Assembly: GCF_037996645.1 (NCBI RefSeq)
Contig: NZ_JBBMXV010000003.1
Location: forward strand, 1-64,000
Direction of reading: 5' to 3'
DNA: 64,000 bases
DNA from: Halalkalicoccus tibetensis
Lineage (GTDB): Archaea > Halobacteriota > Halobacteria > Halobacteriales > Halalkalicoccaceae
A model generated the notes under the pieces. The model worked only from the letters and a program-made list of their open reading frames with translations. It searched no databases and was not told where the DNA came from. The stretch's first letter is position 1, and every line of letters starts with the position of its first letter. Below are positions 8,109-17,941 of this stretch, piece after piece. A program made the position numbers and the translations under genes.

Positions 8109-8774
8109 ATGACCACTGAGCGACCGGACGATTCGTCGAGCGGCCGGGAGTCCCCGGTCGGCAAACCGGTCGTCAGGGGTGACGCGACCGTCGCCGGCGA
8201 GCGCGCCCGCGAAGCTGTCCAGTTCGACCCCGAGGACCGAGAAAGCCTCGCGGAGGCCGCTGAAACCGTCAGGCAGTTCTCCGAGAACACCGCCGGCAGC
8301 GAGGACAACATCTACATGCTGCGCGGGGCGGCGGCCTGTGCCGCACTGGTCCGCGGCGAGGGCTCGTACAAGGCGGCCGCGGAACGGGCCGGCGGCAAGG
8401 CCTCGGTCGCGTTCATCCGCAAGTGGGCGAGGGTCCACGACCTCCCGCAGGCGATCCGGCGCCACGTCGCGATGGGTCACATCGCCCCGACGGCGGCGAA
8501 ACACATCGCCCGCGTCGCCGGCGACGCCCGGTTCCAGGTCGCGTGGGTGACCGTCGACAACGATCTCACCGTCCGTGAGATCCGCTCGATCGCGAGCGCG
8601 ATCAACGACGGGGCCGCCCCCGAGGAGGCCCTCGCGGCCCACGGAATCGTGGCCGGAGAGCTCATGGTCCGACTGCCCATCGAGAGCTACCGCGAACTGC
8701 GCCGGGAGGCCGCCTTCGAGGGCGTCCCCCCGGGTGAGATCGTCGACAGGGCGCTCAACGAGTACCTCGAGTGA
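8109..8774 (+). CDS. Haloarchaeal DNA-binding-like protein (DUF7119-like)
   Basis: 221 residues. The middle (about 90-150: RGEGSYKAAAERAGGKASVA, then AIRRHVAMGHIAPTAAKHIA) resembles the helix-turn-helix of ParB/KorB proteins, including the pattern in which failed clones are retried at successive helices. The C-terminus (about 185-221: MVRLPIESYRELRREAAFEG, then IVDRALNEYLE) looks like a ribbon-helix-helix module. I believe it corresponds to DUF7119. No parA partner or CTP-binding ParB N-domain is seen, so a transcription factor is as likely as a segregation role. A TATA-like TAACGGGTAAGT precedes it. Its end overlaps the convergent M20 gene by 20 bases. Confidence 0.75.
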   Translation: MTTERPDDSSSGRESPVGKPVVRGDATVAGERAREAVQFDPEDRESLAEAAETVRQFSENTAGSEDNIYMLRGAAACAALVRGEGSYKAAAERAGGKASVAFIRKWARVHDLPQAIRRHVAMGHIAPTAAKHIARVAGDARFQVAWVTVDNDLTVREIRSIASAINDGAAPEEALAAHGIVAGELMVRLPIESYRELRREAAFEGVPPGEIVDRALNEYLE

Positions 8775-9990
8775 GGAACTCCCGGCCCGCCCGCTCGAAC
8801 AGTTCCGCCGCTTCCGTCACCTCCCCCCAGTCGATCGTCTCGTCGGGGAAATGCGCCTGCTGGACCGATCCCGGACCGAAAACGACGGTCGGGATCCCGG
8901 CCTCGATGTAGTGGCGCGCGTCGGTCCCGTAGGTCGCGCCCCGAGCCCCGGAATCGCGCCCGGCCGAATCGAGCGCGGAGCGGACGGCACGGACGATCGG
9001 CTCCTCGGCGTCGACCTCGGCGGGCTCGAACTGCACCGAGAACCGCTCGAACACCGGCGGGTGAGCCGAGAGCCACTCCGAGCCGGCGACCAGCTCCGCG
9101 ATCCGCGCGTCGACCGCTTTCTCGACCGCGTCGACGGTCTCGCCCGGCGCGACCCCGATGCGGAACTCGCTTTCGAGCCGCGCGGGGACGGAGGAGGCCC
9201 ACGAGCCCGCCCGAACGGTACCGGCGACGATCGGCCACGGCCGGGGAAACTCGTCGTACAGGGGGTGGGTCACCTCGCGGGCGCGTTCGGATTCGAGATC
9301 CGCGAGCGCCCGTCGGATCCGCTCGAAGTGGGGGAGAACGCTCTCGCCGTGCCAGGGCGTGGCCGCGTGGGCCGATCGGCCCGTCAGCGTGAGCCGCTTC
9401 ATCAACGACCCCTCCGTGGCGATCACGGGGGCCAGCCGGGTGGGCTCGGCGACGATCGCTGCGTCGGGCTCGTAGGGATACGGTGACTCCAGCGCCGAAC
9501 TCGCCGCCCCGATCCCGCCCTCCTCCTCGCCGACGACGCTCTCGACGATCACGCGCCCGTCGAGGTCAGCCTCCGCGAGCGCCGAGGCGGCGAAGACGCA
9601 GGCCGCGAGCCCACACTTCATGTCGGCCGCGCCGCGGGCGGTCAGCTCGTCGCCGGTCCACGCTGGCTCGAACGGGTTGGAGGACCATCCCTCGGCCTCG
9701 GCGGGGACGACGTCGACGTGGCCGTTGAGCAGCAGCGTCGGCCCGTCGCCCGAACCGAGCTCGAGGACCCCGGCGACGCTCGGCCGGCCCTCAGTTTCGA
9801 TCGCCCCGGGGTCGTCGGGAAAGGAGGAATGGGCGGCGAGGCGCTCGGGGGAGGCCTCCCATCGGTAGGTCTCGAAGCCCAGCCGATCGAGGCGACCCTC
9901 GAGCCACTCCTGTGCGGGTGCTTCGTCGCCGTCGGTGGTGTCGAACGCGAGGAGGCGCTCGGCGAACGCCCGCCGTTCCGCGTCGTTCAT
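8755..9990 (-). CDS. M20 family metallo-deacylase (ArgE/DapE/ACY1-like)
   Basis: 411 residues, zinc-dependent amidohydrolase removing acyl groups from amino acids or cutting small peptides. The metal-binding motif is GHVDVVPAEAEGW near residue 90, followed by RGAADMKCG (second metal Asp) and VVGEEEGG (catalytic Glu pair). The dimerisation domain follows and the C-terminal part returns to the catalytic fold, with FGPGSVQQAHFPDE supplying a His ligand. Substrate cannot be fixed by sequence alone; N-acetylornithine, succinyl-diaminopimelate and acyl-amino acids are all possible, and no arg or dap gene is nearby. Confidence 0.85.
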   Translation of the reverse strand: MNDAERRAFAERLLAFDTTDGDEAPAQEWLEGRLDRLGFETYRWEASPERLAAHSSFPDDPGAIETEGRPSVAGVLELGSGDGPTLLLNGHVDVVPAEAEGWSSNPFEPAWTGDELTARGAADMKCGLAACVFAASALAEADLDGRVIVESVVGEEEGGIGAASSALESPYPYEPDAAIVAEPTRLAPVIATEGSLMKRLTLTGRSAHAATPWHGESVLPHFERIRRALADLESERAREVTHPLYDEFPRPWPIVAGTVRAGSWASSVPARLESEFRIGVAPGETVDAVEKAVDARIAELVAGSEWLSAHPPVFERFSVQFEPAEVDAEEPIVRAVRSALDSAGRDSGARGATYGTDARHYIEAGIPTVVFGPGSVQQAHFPDETIDWGEVTEAAELFERAGREFLTRGTR

Positions 9991-10040
9991 GGAGAGGGGT
10001 CGCGGACCGAGGGCTTAGGGGTTCGGATCGAATCCTGAAC

Positions 10041-10047
10041 GCTTATG
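10041..10047 (+). promoter_or_regulatory. TATA-like box for tRNA-Lys
   Basis: GCTTATG lies about 30 bases before the first base of the tRNA, fitting a haloarchaeal tRNA promoter. Confidence 0.5.
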
Positions 10048-10073
10048 TCCGTGGCGCGGCGAGTTCGTCGTGA

Positions 10074-10147
10074 GGGCCGGTAGCTCAGTCCGGCAGAGCG
10101 TCTGACTCTTAATCAGACGGTCGCGTGTTCAAATCGCGCCCGGCCCG
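10074..10147 (+). tRNA. tRNA-Lys (anticodon CUU)
   Basis: A 74-base cloverleaf. The acceptor stem GGGCCGG pairs with CCGGCCC, with discriminator G at 10147. The D-arm GCTC/GAGC, the anticodon stem TCTGA/TCAGA with loop CTCTTAA, and the T-arm GCGTG/CGCGC with TTCAAAT are all present. The 3' CCA is not encoded. No intron. Degenerate copies of its 3' half follow downstream. Confidence 0.97.
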
Positions 10148-10370
10148 CTTTTGCGACGAGCAAGCTCGCGAGTGGCAAAACGGTCAGAGCGATTTGAACG
10201 CAGGGAACACGCAGCGCAAACGGAGTGAGCGACCGTGTGACCGAGTGTTCAAATCGCGCCCGGTCCGCTTCTGTGAGGAACGGACGTGACGAGCGAAGCG
10301 GCCACCAGCACGTTCGAACGCAGCGAGCAGCTCCGCTGTGACCGAGTGTTCGAATCGGGCCCGGTCCGCG
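10125..10370 (+). repeat. Tandem degenerate copies of the tRNA-Lys T-arm/3' end
   Basis: The tRNA 3' segment GTGTTCAAATCGCGCCCGG (from 10125) recurs at 10245-10270 with one change (GGTCC for GGCCC) and at 10346-10370 as GTGTTCGAATCGGGCCCGG. An inverted partial copy, GCGATTTGAAC, is at 10189-10199. The intervening 100-120 base units share pieces such as CGCAGCG, GAGTGAGCGACC and GTGACCGAGTGTTC. This resembles scars of repeated integration at a tRNA attachment site or tandem duplication of the tRNA 3' flank. No integrase gene is present. Confidence 0.65.
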
Positions 10371-10528
10371 TTCCCGGCGCCACCGGATCGATAAGCCGTC
10401 CATAGCTGTTGTGGACGGTACGAGCGGAGCGCTAGAGGCCCGTCACGGACGCGGAAGGCCGCTGCAAGAACTGGGAGGGGATACTGACGCGCAGCCGTTG
10501 GGCCGGTACTGGCCGGGGTCGGTGAGAG
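10371..10528. other. Intergenic, no gene seen
   Basis: Mixed-composition DNA after the tRNA-end repeats. I find no ORF with haloarchaeal coding character and no clear RNA structure. Confidence 0.5.
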
Positions 10529-10708
10529 CTATCCCCTGACCGGCAGATACGACATCGAGACGAGCAGGAAGACGGTGATGCCACTGAGAACGGTGATCCA
10601 GAGGAGCCCCTCCTGGTTCGGTACGAGCCCGAAGGCGCCGGCCGCCCACGCGCCGGCACCGACGAGGACGAAGAGCGCCGCGTACACTGCGGCCGCGCGT
10701 CGTTGCAT
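10529..10708 (-). CDS. 59-residue small membrane protein
   Basis: The ATG at 10708 reads MQRRAAAVYAALFVLVGAGA onward to a TAG at 10529-10531. Two hydrophobic segments (about 7-27 and 36-54) are separated by the turn GLVPNQEG. The N-terminus MQRRAAAVYAA resembles that of several small haloarchaeal membrane proteins. A TATA-like TTCTATACC at about 10733-10740 lies 26-30 bases upstream, supporting a leaderless transcript and this start. No function assignable. Confidence 0.6.
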   Translation of the reverse strand: MQRRAAAVYAALFVLVGAGAWAAGAFGLVPNQEGLLWITVLSGITVFLLVSMSYLPVRG

Positions 10709-11047
10709 ACTGCGAGGGATGTACTCCCGGGGGTATAGAAGTTACTTTTCGCCACAGGGCACCGTCCCCGGTTGGAAAGTGCGTACACCAATCACTGTCC
10801 CTGATTCACTGGCCTCGTCGAGGGCGATCTCGAGGACTACGAGCCGATCGTCGAGATGATCGACGAACTCGGCTTAGACTTCAGCGACGAGGAGCTCGTC
10901 GATGACGACTGATCGGTAATCCGGGTCGCCCCCTCGGTCGCCACGAGGAACGGCGCTGCGTTCGGGATCGGACGGATGGTGTGCGTGATGTGATGGAATC
11001 ACTGGAACGGACGTCCGTCGACGCTATCACTTCTGGTGGGAAGAATA
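10709..11047. other. Intergenic region between small membrane protein and tRNA-Cys
   Basis: It contains the likely promoter of the small membrane protein (10733-10740) and a remnant of a coding sequence (10805-10912). From 10913 to 11047 I see nothing that looks coding or structured. Confidence 0.5.
10805..10912 (+). pseudogene. C-terminal remnant of an acidic protein gene
   Basis: An open frame after a stop at about 10802 reads FTGLVEGDLEDYEPIVEMID followed by ELGLDFSDEELVDDD and TGA. Its strongly acidic ending is typical of a haloarchaeal protein C-terminus, and GC-rich third positions support coding origin. There is no start codon or promoter, so it is probably a fragment left by a deletion beside the rRNA operon. 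The parent gene is not recognised. Confidence 0.35.
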
Positions 11048-11123
11048 AGCCAAGGGCCGGATTCGAACCGGCGATGGGCGGCTCTGCAGGCCGCTGCGTT
11101 AGGCCGGACTCTGCCACCTTGGC
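11048..11123 (-). tRNA. tRNA-Cys (anticodon GCA)
   Basis: Minus-strand cloverleaf with acceptor GCCAAGG/CCTTGGC and discriminator U. The anticodon stem is GCGGC/GCCGC with loop CTGCAGA, and the T-arm is GCCGGTTCGAATCCGGC-like. It lies downstream of 5S, its normal place in haloarchaeal rRNA operons, but a terminator separates it from 5S. Confidence 0.95.
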
Positions 11124-11148
11124 GCGTGCGAAACTACCCGCCTGCCGG

Positions 11149-11161
11149 ACATAAGGATAGC
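11149..11161 (-). promoter_or_regulatory. Putative separate promoter for tRNA-Cys
   Basis: On the minus strand CTATCCTTATG sits about 27-35 bases before the tRNA 5' end at 11123. Because a strong terminator lies between 5S and the tRNA, an own promoter is expected. Confidence 0.45.
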
Positions 11162-11194
11162 GGTCCGGGACGGTGCTGTCGCTGTCTGTAAATG

Positions 11195-11229
11195 AAAAAA
11201 GCCCGCGACCCCGAAGGGTCGCGGGCTTT
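11195..11229 (-). terminator. UUCG-capped intrinsic-type terminator after 5S rRNA
   Basis: A perfect 14-bp stem (AAAGCCCGCGACCC with GGGTCGCGGGCTTT) is closed by a TTCG tetraloop and runs into TTTTTT on the minus strand. It begins 12 bases after the 5S 3' end. Stem 11216-11229 / 11198-11211, U-run 11195-11200. Confidence 0.85.
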
Positions 11230-11240
11230 GAAGTATGAAT

Positions 11241-11471
11241 GGAAGGCGGCGAACCACCAGTTGCGAGCCGTTGTAACGGACCGGTCTCGGGTTCCACCGG
11301 GACGGACCCAGCGTGTACTTCCGATTGCGGTCCTGGGCTCGTACTTGGCCCCTCTTGCGAGGCAGTTTTCCCAGAGGCTCGCGCACTCCAGTACTCGCGG
11401 GAACGCTGGCGGGCTTATCTGCCGTGTTCGGAATGGGTACGGGAGTCGCCCCGCCGCTATGGCCGCCTTAA
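11241..11471 (-). rRNA. rrf: 5S rRNA, 231 nt, with about 108-nt insertion
   Basis: The 5' end TTAAGGCGGCCATAGCGG is at 11471, and the 3' end CGCCGCCTT pairs with AAGGCGG of the 5' end (helix I). The first ~107 nt align with ordinary haloarchaeal 5S, through ACACGGCAGATAAGCC and GAGCCTCTGGGAAAACTG. An extra ~108 nt then intervenes before the normal terminal segment CTGGTGGTTCGCCGCC. Total 231 nt against about 122-123 nt usually. The size and site match the enlarged 5S rRNA known from Halococcus morrhuae, where the insert stays in the mature RNA. Confidence 0.93.
11256..11363 (-). other. Insertion within 5S rRNA (approximate ends)
   Basis: About 108 nt between the conserved GGGAAAACTG and the terminal GGTTCGCCGCC. 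Exact ends are ambiguous because CTG/CTGG occurs at both junctions. The insert has several self-complementary pieces, for example CCGTTACAACGG, and no ORF or transposon-like terminal repeats. Confidence 0.75.
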
Positions 11472-11522
11472 TGCCGATCAACGGAATCGAACCGTTGTAA
11501 TGCCATCATCGGTGCTTGCCGT

Positions 11523-11568
11523 TGTGTACGTGCGATTCAGTTAACGCCTGGATCCGTTTACTGGTCAC
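11523..11568 (-). other. 23S rRNA processing stem, 3' strand
   Basis: TGTGTACGTGCGATTCAG at 11523-11540 is the perfect 18-base complement of 14613-14630. CTGGATCCGTTTACTGGTCAC at 11548-11568 pairs with 14584-14605 with a small bulge. Together they form the long helix with bulges expected for bulge-helix-bulge excision of pre-23S. Confidence 0.8.
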
Positions 11569-11581
11569 GGAACAATGCGGT

Positions 11582-14499
<2,918 letters not shown>

Positions 14500-14503
14500 G
14501 CTG

Positions 14504-14575
14504 GTTGATCGCTGGCTGTCGATCAGCCAGCAATCGAATGTTGATCGCTAGCTGTCGACCAACTAGCAATCGATA
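14504..14575 (-). repeat. Two tandem 36-bp hairpin repeats in the 23S leader
   Basis: GTTGATCGCTGGCTGTCGAT... at 14504-14539 and GTTGATCGCTAGCTGTCGAC... at 14540-14575 are near-identical direct repeats. Each can fold on itself (GCTGGCTG with CAGCCAGC; GCTAG with CTAGC). They lie between the 23S processing stem and the mature 5' end. Confidence 0.7.
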
Positions 14576-14583
14576 TTGTCACT

Positions 14584-14630
14584 GTGACCCGGTAAACGGA
14601 TCCAGTGGACGTCTGAATCGCACGTACACA
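14584..14630 (-). other. 23S rRNA processing stem, 5' strand
   Basis: It pairs with 11523-11568: 18 perfect base pairs in the outer part and about 20 bulged pairs in the inner part, separated by an internal loop. Long stems enclosing pre-23S are standard for archaeal rRNA excision by the EndA endonuclease. Confidence 0.8.
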
Positions 14631-14740
14631 CGGCATCATCTACACACCCGCTGCGAAGCGGTGCGTGCATCGACCCTTCCCACCCACGCTTGCACGGGGC
14701 GGTGCATCAGTCTCGTTCGGATTCGATCATACTCCCTTGC

Positions 14741-14756
14741 CCCACTTAAGGGACAC
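14741..14756 (-). promoter_or_regulatory. Internal promoter in the 16S-23S spacer
   Basis: Minus-strand GTGTCCCTTAAGTGGGG repeats the CCCTTAAGTGG core of a leader promoter (16763-16786). An internal spacer promoter of this type is known from other haloarchaeal rRNA operons. Confidence 0.55.
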
Positions 14757-14777
14757 GGTTTCGATCTCCTCCGGACA

Positions 14778-14849
14778 TGGACCCACTGGGATTCGAACCC
14801 AGGGCATCCTCCTTGCAAAGGAGGCACTCTACCGCTGAGCTATGGGCCC
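14778..14849 (-). tRNA. tRNA-Ala (anticodon UGC) in rRNA spacer
   Basis: A 72-base cloverleaf with acceptor GGGCCCA/TGGGTCC and discriminator A. The anticodon loop is TTTGCAA in stem CTCCT/AGGAG, and the T-arm is CTGGGTTCGAATCCCAG. It sits between 16S and 23S, as usual in haloarchaea. Confidence 0.97.
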
Positions 14850-14866
14850 GTCCTCTTTCGAGGGGT

Positions 14867-14929
14867 GTAGCCCTGGTAGTTCTGAAGTGCCCGATCGAAG
14901 GGCGGGCGGTCGCAAACTACGGACTGCCT
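14867..14929 (-). other. 16S rRNA processing stem, 3' strand
   Basis: Plus-strand GTAGCCCTGGTAGTTC...CCCGATCGAAG...AAACTACGGACTGCC is an imperfect inverted copy of 16498-16558, so the 16S leader and trailer form a long helix around pre-16S. Confidence 0.75.
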
Positions 14930-14965
14930 AAGGTGGGTCAGGCGCGTCGGCCTGATCCCGGTCAG

Positions 14966-16439
<1,474 letters not shown>

Positions 16440-16497
16440 GGTCCTGAGCGAATGCTCAGGGTTAGGCGGGTACACAAAGTTGTGTACACATTGCATG

Positions 16498-16558
16498 GTC
16501 CGTAGTTCGGCGACCAGTCCCGAACTTCGATCGGGTGTCACCGAACTACCAGGGCTAA
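16498..16558 (-). other. 16S rRNA processing stem, 5' strand
   Basis: It pairs with 14867-14929 through the blocks CCGTAGTT, CTTCGATCGGG and GAACTACCAGGGCT, and lies about 60 bases upstream of the 16S 5' end. Confidence 0.75.
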
Positions 16559-16762
16559 CATCAGATCCCATCTGTACGGCGGACCGCAGGGGTGGAATCC
16601 TCATTTCCTTCGGACCTGAGTGTTGGCTTCGATGGGTCATAAACCCTTCGAAGCTCGTCGGCGAGGAGAGGTGAATCCCCTCACCCATCAGGCCTCGATT
16701 GTAGGGCGCTGTGAACGCCCTACGATCACATCGTGTCTTTCTCCGCATCACATCCGAGTGCC

Positions 16763-16786
16763 CATAACCACTTAAGGGCATCGGAT
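16763..16786 (-). promoter_or_regulatory. rRNA promoter, proximal copy
   Basis: On the minus strand TCCGATGCCCTTAAGTGG is the conserved haloarchaeal rRNA promoter core with a TATA-like TTAAG. The predicted start is about 16744. Confidence 0.75.
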
Positions 16787-16848
16787 CGAGGTCGGCGCCG
16801 GAATCGGATACCGGCGTCGACTTCGCGGTGTTCAATCCGACGCCCCTG

Positions 16849-16870
16849 AACCGTATAAGGGCATCGGATT
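16849..16870 (-). promoter_or_regulatory. rRNA promoter, middle copy
   Basis: Minus-strand AATCCGATGCCCTTATACGG shares TCCGATGCCCTTA with the proximal copy. The predicted start is about 16828. Confidence 0.75.
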
Positions 16871-16956
16871 CCCACTGGCGTTGGAACGCAACGCCAGCGG
16901 GGGATCGCCCCGGAGTCGCCCGGGGCGTCCTTCGCATTTCTTCGAATGGCAGGTGA

Positions 16957-16980
16957 ACATATAAGGCCGTCGTTCGATCG
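16957..16980 (-). promoter_or_regulatory. rRNA promoter, distal copy
   Basis: Minus-strand CGAACGACGGCCTTATATGT contains a good TATA (TTATAT) with a partly conserved upstream CGA...GGCC. The predicted start is about 16935. Confidence 0.7.
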
Positions 16981-17237
16981 GCGCCTCGTCCTGCGATACC
17001 ATGATCCGGAGTGGCGTGGTCGTCGCGGCCACAGTCCCGTATGGGCGCCGCTACCCGAGCTCGTGTGTACCGGTAGAACTGTCGCACGGATGGAGGTCGG
17101 CAGGTCATCCCGTAGCCGTGGGCCGTCGGTCGCGCCGAGTGGTGTCCGCGCGTATGTGTGTGCGTCCGCGAAGGTTGTATGTGTGGCGAAACGCTCCGCT
17201 GTGGATCGGGAGAACGACGTCCCCCACCCGAGTCGGA
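16981..17237. other. Upstream flank of the rRNA operon, no gene seen
   Basis: No convincing ORF. It includes a short alternating G/T-rich stretch near 17150-17190. It may hold upstream elements of the rRNA promoters. Confidence 0.4.
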
Positions 17238-17546
17238 CTACTCGTCGATGTGCTCGATCCCCTCCTTCGAGACGTTCGCCTCGGTGATCTCAGAGGGCAT
17301 CCAGTCGGGGCTGTCGTCGGGGGCGGTCTGCTTCCACGCCCATCCCTCGTAGAGATGGACCTTGTCCGTCCCCTTCTCGCGGAGTTCGATCGGTGTTCGA
17401 TCCGCCTCGTCCTCGCTCGGGGCGGGGTCGAGGCGACGGGCCGCCTTCAGTGCGGCCTGTCGGGGGGTGTTACCCGAGAACACGCTCGATTCGTCGCCGT
17501 CGTCTTCGCGCAAGGCGAAGTTTCGTTTACCGTCTTCGCGGACCAT
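17238..17546 (-). CDS. MC1-family chromosomal protein
   Basis: 102 residues. The N-terminal REDGKRNFALREDDGDESSV then TPRQAALKAARR and the later ELREKGTDKVHLYEGW are the hallmark of MC1, a monomeric DNA-bending architectural protein first known from methanogens and widespread in haloarchaea. Unlike methanogen MC1, this copy is acidic, with an extra acidic linker (APSEDEADR) and a C-terminal extension after the GW. The ATG at 17546 was chosen over an upstream extension that runs through the promoter; TTTATTATG at about 17578-17590 is the likely TATA. It lies just upstream of the rRNA promoters, same strand. Confidence 0.88.
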   Translation of the reverse strand: MVREDGKRNFALREDDGDESSVFSGNTPRQAALKAARRLDPAPSEDEADRTPIELREKGTDKVHLYEGWAWKQTAPDDSPDWMPSEITEANVSKEGIEHIDE

Positions 17547-17575
17547 TGTAGTGCTCCATGTCAGCCCAACACATC

Positions 17576-17592
17576 CCACATAATAAATATAT
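17576..17592 (-). promoter_or_regulatory. TATA region of the MC1 gene
   Basis: Minus-strand GATATATTTATTATG, about 30-45 bases before the ATG, is the most AT-rich spot of the intergenic region. Confidence 0.5.
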
Positions 17593-17727
17593 CCCCCGAA
17601 TCGAGTGCCGGCGGCCGGTTCACTTATATGCCCACTCGGACGCGGCGTGCCCCGAGCGGGCCGCCCGAACCCCTGATGAGAAAACACTTATGTAGAACCT
17701 GGGCTGAACGTTCGATAGAACTCCCCG

Positions 17728-17925
17728 ATGGTGCGAAAAAAGAAACTGAGCCCGAGTGGCGCGAAGGACGACCAGGGCCAGTATCACAACGTACATCTCA
17801 ACCTCCACGAGGACGAACTGGCCGTCGCGGGGATGGATATCGGTGACGAGGTGTTCGTCCGCGTCCGGGAGGACAAGATCATCATCCAGAAGGCCGACAA
17901 GGACGAGGTCGAACACGACTTCTGA
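17728..17925 (+). CDS. AbrB/SpoVT-like small DNA-binding protein
   Basis: 65 residues. After a basic N-terminus (MVRKKKLSPSG), the segment VHLNLHEDELAVAGMDIGDE and VFVRVREDKIIIQKAD has the strand-turn-strand pattern of swapped-hairpin AbrB domains, with the conserved G-D turn. Such proteins act as dimeric transcription regulators. A TATA-like ACTTATG is at about 17687-17693. It lies 16 bases upstream of pyrD on the same strand and may be co-transcribed with it. Confidence 0.75.
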   Translation: MVRKKKLSPSGAKDDQGQYHNVHLNLHEDELAVAGMDIGDEVFVRVREDKIIIQKADKDEVEHDF

Positions 17926-17941
17926 CCCCCATCGGTCCCGA

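Noticed and set aside
17150-17190. G/T-rich alternating stretch, considered as a Z-DNA or switch element
   Set aside because: Too short and irregular to support a specific call.
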